A stretch of 64,000 nucleotides of DNA from Rhodobacteraceae bacterium HIMB11. Lineage in GTDB: Bacteria > Pseudomonadota > Alphaproteobacteria > Rhodobacterales > Rhodobacteraceae. The notes beneath the pieces were generated by a model, which was given only the letters and a program-made list of their open reading frames with translations, was not told the DNA's origin and ran no database searches. Made by a program: the position numbers and the translations under genes. The stretch is from assembly GCA_000472185.1 (NCBI GenBank), contig AVDB01000009.1, positions 1 through 64,000 on the forward strand, read 5' to 3'. This document shows positions 42,234 to 51,639 of this stretch, in pieces; position 1 is the first letter of the stretch; each line of letters begins with the position of its first letter.

Positions 42234-43309
42234 CAGGCTTGTCCCCGTTCAATCAGTTTTCGCGCGATGTCGCGGAACACTTGGGATTGGGGATGGGATG
42301 GGTTTGACACCACAATTGGTGCACCGCTGTCTGCGGCAAGGCGAATGTTCAGATCCAGCGGCACTTCTGCGAGCAAATCCACACCCAATTTTTCGGCCTC
42401 TGCCTGAACGCCGCCATGGCCAAATACATGTTCCTCATGTCCGCAATTTGAACAGATATGGGTCGACATGTTTTCGATCATACCATGCACAGGAACCTTC
42501 AGTTGTTGGAACATATCAATCCCCTTGCGCGCATCGATCAATGCGATGTCCTGCGGGGTTGAAACAACAATTGCGCCATCCACATCGGCCTTTTGTGCCA
42601 AGGTCATTTGCACATCCCCAGTGCCAGGGGGCAAATCGACGATCAACACATCCAACGCGCCCCATTGCACCTGAAACATCATCTGTTGCAAGGCTCCCAT
42701 CAACATAGGGCCACGCCAGACAACCGCCTGACCTTCGTTTGTCATCAGACCGATCGACATCATCGTGACACCGTGGTTGCGCATCGGCAGGATGGTTTTG
42801 CCATCTGGACTTGATGGACGGCCCGACACCCCCAACATGCGGGGTTGCGATGGACCATAAACATCCGCATCCAACAGGCCAACACGCCGTCCTTCTGCGG
42901 CCAAAGCACAGGCCAAATTGGCACTGACGGTTGATTTTCCAACGCCACCTTTGCCCGATGCAACGGCCAAAATTCGATCAACGCCTGGAACCTTTTCAGG
43001 GCCCTTTGGTTCGGCTTTTTTCTGCGTTTTTAGGTCGGGTGGCGCGCTGGCAGTCTTGTGCGCGGTCATCACCACGGAAATATCCGCAGCCCCCATGGAC
43101 TTTAGCATGTCTTCAGCCTTGGTTTTGACGGGCATATAGGCCTCTGCCTGCGCTGGATCGATTTCCATCACAAAGCGGACACTCGCACCATCAACGTTCA
43201 GCGCGCGCATGACGCCTGATGCCACAATGTCCGTGCCGCCCTCTGGTGCGATATTTTTTAAGGCCTCTAAAACCTGCTCTCTTGTTAGGCTCAATTTAAT
43301 CTTCCCCAC
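42233..43309 (-). CDS. Mrp/ApbC-family iron-sulfur carrier ATPase
   Basis: 358 aa. N-terminal DUF59/MIP18-like domain (LTREQVLEALKNIAPEGGTDIVASGVM), then the Mrp P-loop VASGKGGVGKSTVSANLA near residue 115-132, DADVYGPSQPRMLG and VIVDLPPGTGDVQ. The C-terminal CSNCGHEEHVFG holds the CxxC that bridges an Fe-S cluster in the dimer. Mrp/NBP35 proteins carry and transfer [4Fe-4S] clusters. The gene overlaps DUF6494 at its start and the ligase-like gene at its end, so it may be dedicated to formate dehydrogenase subunits. Confidence 0.93.
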   Translation of the reverse strand: MGKIKLSLTREQVLEALKNIAPEGGTDIVASGVMRALNVDGASVRFVMEIDPAQAEAYMPVKTKAEDMLKSMGAADISVVMTAHKTASAPPDLKTQKKAEPKGPEKVPGVDRILAVASGKGGVGKSTVSANLACALAAEGRRVGLLDADVYGPSQPRMLGVSGRPSSPDGKTILPMRNHGVTMMSIGLMTNEGQAVVWRGPMLMGALQQMMFQVQWGALDVLIVDLPPGTGDVQMTLAQKADVDGAIVVSTPQDIALIDARKGIDMFQQLKVPVHGMIENMSTHICSNCGHEEHVFGHGGVQAEAEKLGVDLLAEVPLDLNIRLAADSGAPIVVSNPSHPQSQVFRDIARKLIERGQA

Positions 43310-43484
43310 GCTTGATTGTGCCGCTCACTTTATGAACCATTCCAAGAGACGCAATGCTAATTTCGGCCTGAATTTCATATTCGCCATTTTCTGCCTCCCG
43401 CAACGCCTCTTCGATGGCCTGTTGCGACGTGACACCGACCTGTTTCAGAAATTTTCGCATCGACATGTTGAAATCTTCGTTCAT
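43296..43484 (-). CDS. DUF6494 family small protein
   Basis: 62 aa, overlapping the mrp start by 14 bp. Strand/helix pattern FLKQVGVTSQQAIEEALREAENGEYEIQAEISIASLGMVHKVSG. Such small proteins recur at the head of Mrp-containing gene groups in Rhodobacterales; their role is unknown. It is divergent from the cytochrome gene, 45 bp away. Confidence 0.68.
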   Translation of the reverse strand: MNEDFNMSMRKFLKQVGVTSQQAIEEALREAENGEYEIQAEISIASLGMVHKVSGTIKRGED

Positions 43485-43529
43485 TTGTTCATCCTTTTAT
43501 GTAGTGCGCAAATCAAAGGAGTGTATCCA

Positions 43530-44288
43530 ATGATCCGAACCATATGTTTGATTTTGACGACTGTTGCAGTGATGTTGCCCGTCATGGCCACTGCGCAAAC
43601 CACGGATAATCCGAAACAGGTGCGTGTGTTTGCCGACCCTGAATTTATCGAAAGTGGTTTGTTCAAATACCTCGCACCCCGGTTCACGTTGAAAGCGCAG
43701 GTGCGTTTGATCCTTGGGGATCAATCGGATGCGCAGGTTGTGATTGCGGTTGCTACGGGACGCCCCATTGCGCAACGCGGGGACGTCATTTGGGCGGTGC
43801 AATTGATTGACGGTGAACATCCTGGGGCCGAACGTTTTGTTGATTGGTTGCAGGGCGAAGTTGCGCAAAATACCATTTTGGCCTTTGCTCCAGACACGGG
43901 CGACCGTTTTGTTATTCCAGAGGTTCAAGATACGATTGAACAGGTGGTCAATTTTACGGGCGATGCTGCGCTGGGATTGCAGGTGGCGCAGGCGCAATGT
44001 TCGCGCTGTCACGTTGTGGATGACAATCGTATGGGCGCGATTGGATCGACGCCATCGTTTTTCGCCCTGCGCACCTTGGTGGATTGGCCACAACGTATGT
44101 CGGGGTTTTATTTGTTGAACCCACATCCCGCCTTCACCGTGGTTCAGGATGTGACTGATCCATTTGACCCAAACCGCCCACCGCCCATCGTTCCGATCCA
44201 AGTTACCTTGGATCAGATTGATGCGTTGTTGGCCTATATGCAGGGGCTTCAACCCGCTGATTTGGGGGCACCTATTAAACATCAGTGA
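43530..44288 (+). CDS. c-type cytochrome with periplasmic binding protein-like N-terminus
   Basis: 252 aa from the ATG at 43530 (AAAGGAG 10 nt upstream). Signal peptide about 1-22. A single haem motif CSRCH is at residues 157-161, followed by a class I cytochrome c domain with possible distal Met (MSGFYL or MQGLQ). The N-terminal part (about 30-130) resembles the ends of ModA/TupA-like binding proteins: ADPEFIESGLFKYLAPRF, then AERFVDWLQGEVAQNTILAF like the family's C-terminal helix, with the middle missing. It sits in the formate dehydrogenase island, so a periplasmic electron carrier role is plausible. Confidence 0.75.
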   Translation: MIRTICLILTTVAVMLPVMATAQTTDNPKQVRVFADPEFIESGLFKYLAPRFTLKAQVRLILGDQSDAQVVIAVATGRPIAQRGDVIWAVQLIDGEHPGAERFVDWLQGEVAQNTILAFAPDTGDRFVIPEVQDTIEQVVNFTGDAALGLQVAQAQCSRCHVVDDNRMGAIGSTPSFFALRTLVDWPQRMSGFYLLNPHPAFTVVQDVTDPFDPNRPPPIVPIQVTLDQIDALLAYMQGLQPADLGAPIKHQ

Positions 44289-46237
44289 TCATCGCGATCT
44301 GAATAATAATCGGCCGTGGTGCGCACGCGTGGGCGCTCCTTCGCGGCAAACGGATTATCCGTGCTGTGGAATTGTGCATTCACGCGACAATCGCCGCACA
44401 TTTGAACCAATTTCAACGCATCTGGATTGGCAAAGGCCCCAACACCAGAGGAGAGCTTTGCGGTGATCCGCTCGATTGAAGATTTTACACCGAACAAAAC
44501 CCCACATTCGATGCAGGCAAAGGGTTCTTCCTCATTCAAAACGGTTTGTTCCAGCGCCTGTGTCCCAAGGTTCAGGCGTGGTTCATAGGTGATCGCGTTT
44601 TCAGGACAGATGTTTGAACACAAGCCACACTGCAAACAGGCGTCTTCTTGGAACAAAAGCTGTGGTTTATCAGGATTTTCACCCAGTGCGCCAGATGGGC
44701 ATAGGGACACGCAAGACAGGCACATGGAACAGCTATCTGTATTCACCAAAACTGCGCCATAGGGGGCATCCTCGGGCAGGGGCAGAATTTTGTCGTCGCC
44801 ATGTAATGCGCGTGCGGCGGAACGTGTGACCTGACGGCGCGATCCCATGGCCAGAATGGGTGTTTCAACGACAATATTGGGTTTGCCGTCTGACAGGGCC
44901 GCGGTCATTTGATCGGGGTCTGGTGTGTCGATGATATGGATGTGTTCCCCCGCAATCGCCGTTGCCAGCGCAACTTCACGACCAATGGCCACCCGATCTG
45001 CCGTTGGGCTTAGCAGTATATGGACATCCCCAAATCCTGATGCGAGGGCGCCTAACGCTTCGGCATGTCCAAAGGAACTAATCGCCTCAATCTCAATCGG
45101 TAACATGTTTGCGGCCAAACCATTGCCAAACCGTGCGGCCATCGCAATCATATCGCGCCCGTGGGCGTCATGAACCAGTAGGCGGGGTTGGGAATGATCG
45201 CCCGCAACCTTATTATACCCGTCCATCAGCGCCTGAATGCGGCGCAATGTTGTGTTTGACGGATCGGCTTCGTAAGTGATTGAGCCAGAGGGGCACAATG
45301 CGGCACAGGCCCCGCATCCCGCACAAATCGCAGGATCAATTTCAACAAAATCCCCTGCCGATGTGATTGCTCCTGTGGGGCAAATATCCAAACAATTTGA
45401 ACAGGCAGATTTTTGTGCGCGTGAATGGGCACACAGGCTGGGTTCTGTTTTGACGAACAGGGTTTTTTCAAATGTTCCCACCATGTGCGACGCCTGCAGA
45501 ACCGCCTTGGCCACAGAGGGTGCGTGGGATGCATCGGCCCACAGGTACCCGTCGCGCTTTTCATGTGCGGGGAACAGCGGTGTACCGCCGCGCAGATCCA
45601 AAATGATGTCACAGTGTGATTGTCCACCTTGGCGCGGTGCACCCCATTCATATGTGCCATGCCCCGTTGGGTCCAATTGTTGCAATGCATCGATTGTGAC
45701 TTCGAAATTTCCAAGCGTGCCTGTCGCACGACGCAAGTGGCCGGCGATTGTGTCATAGTCACGCGATGGCATGTCATCAGTTGGGGTTGGGACCAACAAT
45801 GTCACCGACAGATATTCTGACAAATGTTCCGCAACACCCGTTCCAGTTGCGTCATTGGACAGGATCAAACAAACCCCTTCTGACGCGACATCCATTGTTT
45901 TTTGGGCAGGGCGAGGAACAAGTGCGTCGGATACCAATGCGGACATTTTGGGAAGTTTTGAGGCCTTGTTTGCCGACCATCCCGCCCGATCACGCAGATC
46001 CAATAGGGGGGGCATGGGCAGCTCTAATTCGTCGGCAAGGGCCTGAAATGTGCGCCACTCTTGTGTGCAGCAAAGGATCGCTTCACCGCTTTTGATTGCC
46101 TGAGCGGCCGAGTCAATCTGGGTTGTGCAAAGCGCCGTGTGTACCCGCGAACATGCCAGTCCAGTGACTTCGGATAGGTCTTTTGAGTTCAGGTTGTTGG
46201 TTCCAGAACAATCGCATAATATCAGTGACTTATCCAT
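44282..46237 (-). CDS. Multi-[4Fe-4S] ferredoxin oxidoreductase subunit (polyferredoxin)
   Basis: 651 aa. GGGGGA precedes the ATG by 8 nt. At least four CxxCxxCxxxCP clusters are present: CSNCLDICPTGAI, CAGCGACAALCPSGSI, CSMCLSCVSLCPSGAL and CLQCGLCSNICPENAI, plus CIECGV and a CGDCR near the C-terminus. The N-terminal 250 residues form an electron-transfer subunit-like region with several Cys (LILCDCSG, ILCCTQEW). Electrons from formate could pass through it to a soluble or membrane acceptor. Divergent to the DUF3305 gene that opens the formate dehydrogenase operon. Confidence 0.85.
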   Translation of the reverse strand: MDKSLILCDCSGTNNLNSKDLSEVTGLACSRVHTALCTTQIDSAAQAIKSGEAILCCTQEWRTFQALADELELPMPPLLDLRDRAGWSANKASKLPKMSALVSDALVPRPAQKTMDVASEGVCLILSNDATGTGVAEHLSEYLSVTLLVPTPTDDMPSRDYDTIAGHLRRATGTLGNFEVTIDALQQLDPTGHGTYEWGAPRQGGQSHCDIILDLRGGTPLFPAHEKRDGYLWADASHAPSVAKAVLQASHMVGTFEKTLFVKTEPSLCAHSRAQKSACSNCLDICPTGAITSAGDFVEIDPAICAGCGACAALCPSGSITYEADPSNTTLRRIQALMDGYNKVAGDHSQPRLLVHDAHGRDMIAMAARFGNGLAANMLPIEIEAISSFGHAEALGALASGFGDVHILLSPTADRVAIGREVALATAIAGEHIHIIDTPDPDQMTAALSDGKPNIVVETPILAMGSRRQVTRSAARALHGDDKILPLPEDAPYGAVLVNTDSCSMCLSCVSLCPSGALGENPDKPQLLFQEDACLQCGLCSNICPENAITYEPRLNLGTQALEQTVLNEEEPFACIECGVLFGVKSSIERITAKLSSGVGAFANPDALKLVQMCGDCRVNAQFHSTDNPFAAKERPRVRTTADYYSDRDDH

Positions 46238-46238
46238 T

Positions 46239-46442
46239 TTATCCCCCAGTGCTAAAGGTCAGATTTTTGTCCGACTTTACGCGTTTTTTACGTGCTGATT
46301 TTTCGACGAATTCATCGTGTCCAGCGGCGCTTTTTCTGGGAATAGAATTGAGATGATTTTCAGAAATGACAAGAGCCCTTTGATTTGATTCCGAAAGCAT
46401 CGGCGGGTGATAATAACTGATTATATTACTCGGAATAGACAT
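46239..46442 (-). CDS. Possible small basic protein upstream of the polyferredoxin
   Basis: 67 aa, stop codon one base before the polyferredoxin ATG, inside its ribosome binding site. C-terminal half is strongly basic (KSARKKRVKSDKN). No convincing ribosome binding site precedes its ATG. It could be a leader or a chance frame; kept only because of the tight spacing. Confidence 0.3.
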   Translation of the reverse strand: MSIPSNIISYYHPPMLSESNQRALVISENHLNSIPRKSAAGHDEFVEKSARKKRVKSDKNLTFSTGG

Positions 46443-46572
46443 TTTGACCGCATAGAAATCAGCAGAGGTTTTTAGTCATTCAAATTGTCCAATTTAGAAA
46501 AAAATTGAGGCGTGTTGTGAAAACCTGTTTGGTTAGTGCGCAATGGTATGCTGACATCAACGCAAAGGAGAG

Positions 46573-47148
46573 GTGGAGTTGTACTACAACCCTAAGCGTT
46601 ATGTTTCGATGCCACTCGGCGTTGTCATTCGTCGCACACCCGGTGCCACGCGCTGGGCTAAGTGGTCTTGGCGCGTCAGCGGCGTCCTTGTCGGTGCCAG
46701 CGAAGCTAAGGCGCAGATCCTGCGCCAAGAAGGGGATGTAATCGAGTACCACGCAGCGACGGTTCTGCTTGAACTCCACGGCGCTGATACCGAAAGTTAC
46801 ATGGTCGCGATCTCGGCGCAGGTTCCATCAATCTACGTCGTGATGCGCGACAACCCTGACAATACCCCACCATTTGACGTGATCCTTGCCACCGCGTCTG
46901 CCTATGAGGCACAGGATTATGCGGACAGTGGGGAAGAGATCGTTGAAAAGGTGCAGATGCCAGAGGGCGTGGTCGCGTGGGTGCGTGATTTCGTGAAAGC
47001 GCATCATATTGAAGAGACTTTCATCAAGCGCAAGCGGGACAAGAAACGTGTGGATCTAAGCGAGGATGGGATTGGCGACGTGCGGATTGCACAAACAGGT
47101 GACGTGTATCGCGCCCCGTCCCAGATTAAGAAAGAGCGTCTGTCATGA
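46573..47148 (+). CDS. DUF3305 family protein (formate dehydrogenase locus)
   Basis: 191 aa from a GTG at 46573; AAGGAG lies very close, so a TTG at 46579 may be the true start. Conserved DUF3305 opening MPLGVVIRRTPGATRWAKWSWRVSGVLVGA, with the RW-WR motif. It is cytoplasmic. DUF3305 occurs almost only with DUF3306 and formate dehydrogenase and is presumed to help maturation. First gene of the rightward operon; overlaps DUF3306 by 4 bp. Confidence 0.8.
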   Translation: MELYYNPKRYVSMPLGVVIRRTPGATRWAKWSWRVSGVLVGASEAKAQILRQEGDVIEYHAATVLLELHGADTESYMVAISAQVPSIYVVMRDNPDNTPPFDVILATASAYEAQDYADSGEEIVEKVQMPEGVVAWVRDFVKAHHIEETFIKRKRDKKRVDLSEDGIGDVRIAQTGDVYRAPSQIKKERLS

Positions 47149-47783
47149 GCGATTTCTGGAGCCGCCGTAAAGCTGCTGTTGCAGCAGAAGAAGCGCAAGA
47201 CGCCGCAGAGGTGCAAGAGCGCGCGCGCGCCGAAACTGCCGCAGAGCTAGAAGCGAAAACAGATGAAGAAATTCTGGAAGAACTGGGGCTTCCTGATCCG
47301 AAAACTTTGAAACCTGGTGATGATTTCGCGGCGTTTTTGAAAGATGTCGTGCCTGATCGGATTAAAAAGGTTGCGCTGCGCAAACTTTGGACATCGAACC
47401 CAATTTTGGCCAACGTAGATGGACTATTAGATTACGGCGAAGATTTCACCGATGCCGCCGTGGGCGCAGGGGTTGTGGAAACCACTTACCAAGTCGGCAA
47501 AGGCATGTTGGCCCATGTCCAAGAAATGGCGCGACAGGCAGAAGAGGCCGCGCGCAAAGCGTTAGAGGGTGATGAGGAAGAAGCGATTGAAGCCTTGGAC
47601 GATGCGCCCGAAATCGAGCTGAGCGAAGAAGAAATTGAACCCGCCGATGTCGCAGACGCGGCCCATGTTTCGCCCGAATACCCGTCGGATGATCTGCATC
47701 ATGAACCTGCACCGAAACTGCGCAAAATGACGTTTCAGTTCGCTGATGCGGCCCCTGAACCAACCTTAAACCACGGAAATTGA
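47145..47783 (+). CDS. DUF3306 family protein (formate dehydrogenase locus)
   Basis: 212 aa. Opens with FWSRRKAAVAAEE, the family signature, and a long acidic/alanine-rich helix, then LPDPKTLKPGDDFAAFLKDVVPDRIKKVALRKLWTSNPILANVDGLLDYGEDFTD, the conserved core. The C-terminal 90 residues are acidic and low in complexity. Function unknown; obligate neighbour of DUF3305. The gene overlaps DUF3305 (ATGA) and abuts torD. Confidence 0.82.
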   Translation: MSDFWSRRKAAVAAEEAQDAAEVQERARAETAAELEAKTDEEILEELGLPDPKTLKPGDDFAAFLKDVVPDRIKKVALRKLWTSNPILANVDGLLDYGEDFTDAAVGAGVVETTYQVGKGMLAHVQEMARQAEEAARKALEGDEEEAIEALDDAPEIELSEEEIEPADVADAAHVSPEYPSDDLHHEPAPKLRKMTFQFADAAPEPTLNHGN

Positions 47784-47785
47784 AA

Positions 47786-48391
47786 ATGAGTGTCATGGAA
47801 GAAATCGCAATCGCACCCGAAGACAAGCAACGCGCTGATTTATACAATTTCTTAGGATTGTTATTGGCACGCCCCGCCGACGACATGCTGCTGTCGCAGG
47901 TTGCGGGCCTGACGGGGGATGACAGTGAAATTGGCAAGGCCGTGACCATGTTGGCGCGGGTTGCCAAAGTGTCGAAACCAAATTCAGTTGATACGGAATT
48001 CAACAAGTTATTCATCGGATTGGGCCGTGGTGAATTATTGCCTTATGCCAGTTACTATTTGACTGGGTTTCTGAATGAAAAGCCTTTGGCCAAACTGCGC
48101 CGCGATATGATCAATTTGGGATTGTCGCGCGCCGAAAACGTTTACGAACCAGAAGACAACATCGCAAGCCTGATGGAAATGATGGGTGCCATGATCGTGG
48201 GTCGCTTTGGCGATGCCAAGGATCTGAACACGCAAAAGGCGTTTTTTAATACGCACATCAATCCATGGGCAAAACACTTTTTCACGGATTTGGAAGGCGC
48301 CAAAGCCTCGGTTTTCTATGCAAGTGTCGGCACATTGGGCCGATTGTTCATGGAGATCGAAGCCGAAGCCTTCCGAATGAGCGCGGAGTAA
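47786..48391 (+). CDS. TorD-family molybdo/tungsto-enzyme maturation chaperone
   Basis: 201 aa from the ATG at 47786 (a TTG two codons earlier is possible). Helical TorD/DmsD pattern: DKQRADLYNFLGLLLARPADDMLLSQVAGLTGD, GRGELLPYASYYLTGFLNEKPLAKLRRDM, and EPEDNIASLMEMMGAMI; the E-P-x-D-x-I segment is typical of this chaperone class. It binds the Tat leader of the catalytic subunit until cofactor insertion is complete. Lies directly before fdhX and fdhA. Confidence 0.88.
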   Translation: MSVMEEIAIAPEDKQRADLYNFLGLLLARPADDMLLSQVAGLTGDDSEIGKAVTMLARVAKVSKPNSVDTEFNKLFIGLGRGELLPYASYYLTGFLNEKPLAKLRRDMINLGLSRAENVYEPEDNIASLMEMMGAMIVGRFGDAKDLNTQKAFFNTHINPWAKHFFTDLEGAKASVFYASVGTLGRLFMEIEAEAFRMSAE

Positions 48392-48444
48392 TCCGCAAAT
48401 CCCGATGGCCTTGGCCATCTTAACCGCAAGAGAGGAGGACTCTC

Positions 48445-48636
48445 ATGACACAGAAAACCGAGCTCGAGAAATCTCGGCGGGATTTTCTAAAGCTGGCTGG
48501 AACCGGCGCACCGCTTGCCGCGGTTGCAATGGCAACATCAGCAACAACTGCACAAGCGCAGGAACCTGATTTGTCGTCATCCGTCATGCAGGACACTGTG
48601 CACACACGTGCGTACCTAGACTCGCTCCGGTTCTAA
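48445..48636 (+). CDS. Formate dehydrogenase-region Tat-signal protein FdhX
   Basis: 63 aa, with GAGAGGAGGACT ideally placed before the ATG. Tat signal SRRDFLKLAGTGAPLAAVA (RRxFLK) and a cleavage-like ATTAQA; the short mature end is EPDLSSSVMQDTVHTRAYLDSLRF. Proteins of this kind stand between torD and fdhA in many formate dehydrogenase operons; they may guide or occupy the TorD chaperone. Followed by 96 bp of non-coding DNA. Confidence 0.82.
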   Translation: MTQKTELEKSRRDFLKLAGTGAPLAAVAMATSATTAQAQEPDLSSSVMQDTVHTRAYLDSLRF

Positions 48637-48732
48637 TCGGGTCGAGAAGCCGCCATAAGCGACTGGTTGCGTGACGCCCGACTGCTTGTGGTTTTTCGTA
48701 ATCTTTCGGGGAAACCCGGATGGGAGGAAACA

Positions 48733-51627
48733 ATGCTAAGGAAAAAGACCAATGGGGTTGCGAGACGCCCCCAGCGGACAAGTATCCTGACAGATGTGGC
48801 CCAAACCACTGTTGATCGCCGTGCATTTTTGCGCGGGTCTGGTTTGGCGATTGGCGGTTTAACTGCAATCGCTGCAACTGGGGGAACAGTGACTCAAGCT
48901 ACGGCTGCAACGGCTGCGAATGCCGCTGTAGAAACTGTCAAGTCAGTCTGCACACACTGTTCAGTTGGCTGTACTGTCGTTGCCGAAGTGCAAGACGGTG
49001 TCTGGACAGGCCAAGAGCCTGGATGGGACAGCCCATTTAACCTTGGGGCGCATTGCGCCAAAGGTGCAGCCGTGCGTGAACACGCACATGGCGAACGCCG
49101 CCTAAAATACCCAATGAAAAAAGAGGGCGGTGAATGGAAACGCATTAGCTGGGAACAGGCGATTGATGAAATCGGCGACGGCATGATGCAAATCCGTCAA
49201 GAAAGCGGACCAGATTCAGTCTATTGGCTGGGCTCTGCAAAGCACAACAACGAACAAGCGTACTTGTTCCGTAAATTCGCAGCATATTGGGGTACAAATA
49301 ACGTCGATCACCAGGCGCGTATTTGTCACTCAACAACGGTTGCGGGTGTGGCCAATACATGGGGCTACGGCGCCATGACCAACAGCTACAACGATATCCA
49401 CAATTCAAAAGCGATCTTTATCATCGGTGGCAACCCTGCCGAGGCGCACCCTGTTTCATTGCTTCATGTATTGAAAGCAAAGGAACAGAACAACGCACCA
49501 CTGATCGTCTGTGACCCGCGTTTCACACGGACTGCGGCGCATGCGGATGAATATGTCCGTTTCCGTCCCGGTACCGATGTTGCGTTGGTTTGGGGTATCT
49601 TGTGGCACATTTTTGAAAACGGATGGGAAGACAAAGAATTCATCCGCACACGTGTGTGGGGAATGGATCAAATCCGTGAAGAAGTGGCCAAGTGGACACC
49701 AGAAGAAGTGGAACGTGTCACTGGCACACCTGGTCGCCAACTTGAGCGTGTTGCACGCACATTGGCAAACAACCGTCCAGGTACAGTGATTTGGTGTATG
49801 GGTGGGACCCAGCACACCAATGGTAACAACAACACACGTGCATACTGTGTTCTTCAACTTGCGTTGGGCAACATGGGCACAACAGGTGGTGGTACCAACA
49901 TTTTCCGCGGTCACGACAACGTTCAAGGCGCAACCGACCTTGGCGTTCTATCGCACACATTACCGGGCTATTATGGTCTATCAGCGGGTGCATGGGCGCA
50001 TTGGGCACGTGTTTGGAACGAAGACCTTGATTGGCTAAAAGGTCAATTCGCAACTGTGAAAAATGCGGATGGCAAAGATAAGAACCTTATGAACCTAACT
50101 GGTATTCCAGTGTCACGTTGGATCGATGGTATTCTAGAAGATCCTGCCAACATGGATAACCCTGATAAGGTGCGTGCGATGGTTCTTTGGGGTCATGCTC
50201 CGAACTCGCAAACACGTATGAAGGAAATGAAAACGGCGATGGAACAGCTTGATATGCTGGTTGTCATCGACCCATATCCAACTGTGTCTGCGGTTTTGCA
50301 TGATCGTACAGACGGCTGCTATTTGCTGCCTGCATGTACACAATTCGAAACATATGGTTCTGTTACCGCGTCAAACCGTTCATTGCAATGGCGTGACAAA
50401 GTTGTTGATCCACTGTTCGAGTCCAAGTCAGATCACGAAATCATGGGTCTTCTTGCAACCAAATTTGGTTGGGCCGATCGTTTGTTCCGTAACTACGAAA
50501 TGGACGATGATGTGACACCAAACATTGAAAGCATCACCCGCGAATTCAACGGTGGTCTTTGGACGATTGGTTACACGGGTCAAAGCCCTGAGCGGATCAA
50601 GAAGCACATGGCAAACCAACACACATTTGACCGCACAACGCTTCAGGCGATTGGGGGTCCATGTGACGGCGATTACTACGGTATGCCGTGGCCTTGTTGG
50701 GGCACTGCTGAAATGAACCATCCAGGAACACCAAACCTGTATGATATGTCAAAACCTGTCGCACAAGGCGGCCTAAGCTTCCGTGCCCGTTTCGGTGTGG
50801 AACGCGATGGCGACAATCTGTTGGCAGAAGGCGTATCAAACCCAGGTGCGGAAATTCAGGACGGTTATCCCGAATTCACAATGCAAATGTTGATGGATCT
50901 GGGATGGGATGGCGATCTAACTGCCGACGAACGCGCCGCGATCGACGCAGTTGCTGGTCCAAAGACAAACTGGAAAACCGACCTTTCTGGCGGTATTCAG
51001 CGTGTCGCAATCAAGCATGGTTGCTCTCCGTTCGGTAACGCCAAAGCACGTGCAGTTGTTTGGACCTTCCCAGACCCTGTGCCGCTTCACCGTGAACCGC
51101 TTTACACCAACCGTCGTGACTTGGTCGAAGACTATCCAACTTACGAAGATCGTAAGTTCTATCGTCTTCCAACCATGTACGCTTCAATCCAGAAACAAGA
51201 TTTCAGCAAGGATTATCCAATGATCCTGACATCTGGTCGTCTGGTTGAATACGAAGGTGGTGGGGATGAAACACGTTCAAACCCATGGTTGGCTGAACTT
51301 CAGCAGGACATGTTCGTCGAGATCAACCCACGTGACGCCAATAACCTTGGTGTGCGCGATGGGGCACAGGTCTGGGTCGAAGGTCCAGAAGGAGCAAAGG
51401 TCAAGGTCAAGGCAATGTTGACCAACCGCGTGGGTGAAGGCGTGGCGTTTATGCCATTCCACTTTGGCGGACACTTCGAAGGCCAAGATTTGCGGGATAA
51501 GTATCCAGAGGGTGCAGATCCATATGTGTTGGGTGAATCAACCAACACGGCGCAAACCTACGGCTATGACTCAGTCACCCAGATGCAAGAGACCAAAGCG
51601 ACTCTTTGCAAAATCTGGTCAGCATAA
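48733..51627 (+). CDS. fdhA: Formate dehydrogenase catalytic subunit alpha
   Basis: 964 aa from the ATG at 48733 (GGGAGGAAACA upstream; an upstream extension is not supported). Tat signal DRRAFLRGSGLAIGGL at residues about 29-45. N-terminal [4Fe-4S] site C73, C76, C80, C108 (VCTHCSVGC and HCAKG). The metal-ligand residue in RICHSTTVAG is Cys198, not selenocysteine, followed by His199. The rest is the molybdopterin-oxidoreductase fold with the C-terminal MopB_CT domain (MILTSGRLVEYEGGG, VRDGAQVWVEGPEGAKVKVKAM). Oxidises formate to CO2 in the periplasm. TupABC nearby suggests tungsten as the metal. Confidence 0.97.
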   Translation: MLRKKTNGVARRPQRTSILTDVAQTTVDRRAFLRGSGLAIGGLTAIAATGGTVTQATAATAANAAVETVKSVCTHCSVGCTVVAEVQDGVWTGQEPGWDSPFNLGAHCAKGAAVREHAHGERRLKYPMKKEGGEWKRISWEQAIDEIGDGMMQIRQESGPDSVYWLGSAKHNNEQAYLFRKFAAYWGTNNVDHQARICHSTTVAGVANTWGYGAMTNSYNDIHNSKAIFIIGGNPAEAHPVSLLHVLKAKEQNNAPLIVCDPRFTRTAAHADEYVRFRPGTDVALVWGILWHIFENGWEDKEFIRTRVWGMDQIREEVAKWTPEEVERVTGTPGRQLERVARTLANNRPGTVIWCMGGTQHTNGNNNTRAYCVLQLALGNMGTTGGGTNIFRGHDNVQGATDLGVLSHTLPGYYGLSAGAWAHWARVWNEDLDWLKGQFATVKNADGKDKNLMNLTGIPVSRWIDGILEDPANMDNPDKVRAMVLWGHAPNSQTRMKEMKTAMEQLDMLVVIDPYPTVSAVLHDRTDGCYLLPACTQFETYGSVTASNRSLQWRDKVVDPLFESKSDHEIMGLLATKFGWADRLFRNYEMDDDVTPNIESITREFNGGLWTIGYTGQSPERIKKHMANQHTFDRTTLQAIGGPCDGDYYGMPWPCWGTAEMNHPGTPNLYDMSKPVAQGGLSFRARFGVERDGDNLLAEGVSNPGAEIQDGYPEFTMQMLMDLGWDGDLTADERAAIDAVAGPKTNWKTDLSGGIQRVAIKHGCSPFGNAKARAVVWTFPDPVPLHREPLYTNRRDLVEDYPTYEDRKFYRLPTMYASIQKQDFSKDYPMILTSGRLVEYEGGGDETRSNPWLAELQQDMFVEINPRDANNLGVRDGAQVWVEGPEGAKVKVKAMLTNRVGEGVAFMPFHFGGHFEGQDLRDKYPEGADPYVLGESTNTAQTYGYDSVTQMQETKATLCKIWSA

Positions 51628-51639
51628 GGAGTAAGAGAA

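Noticed and set aside
49456-49926. Leftward 156-codon frame inside fdhA
   Set aside because: Antisense to a fully conserved catalytic subunit; composition is that of a reverse frame, with Cys/His-rich nonsense.
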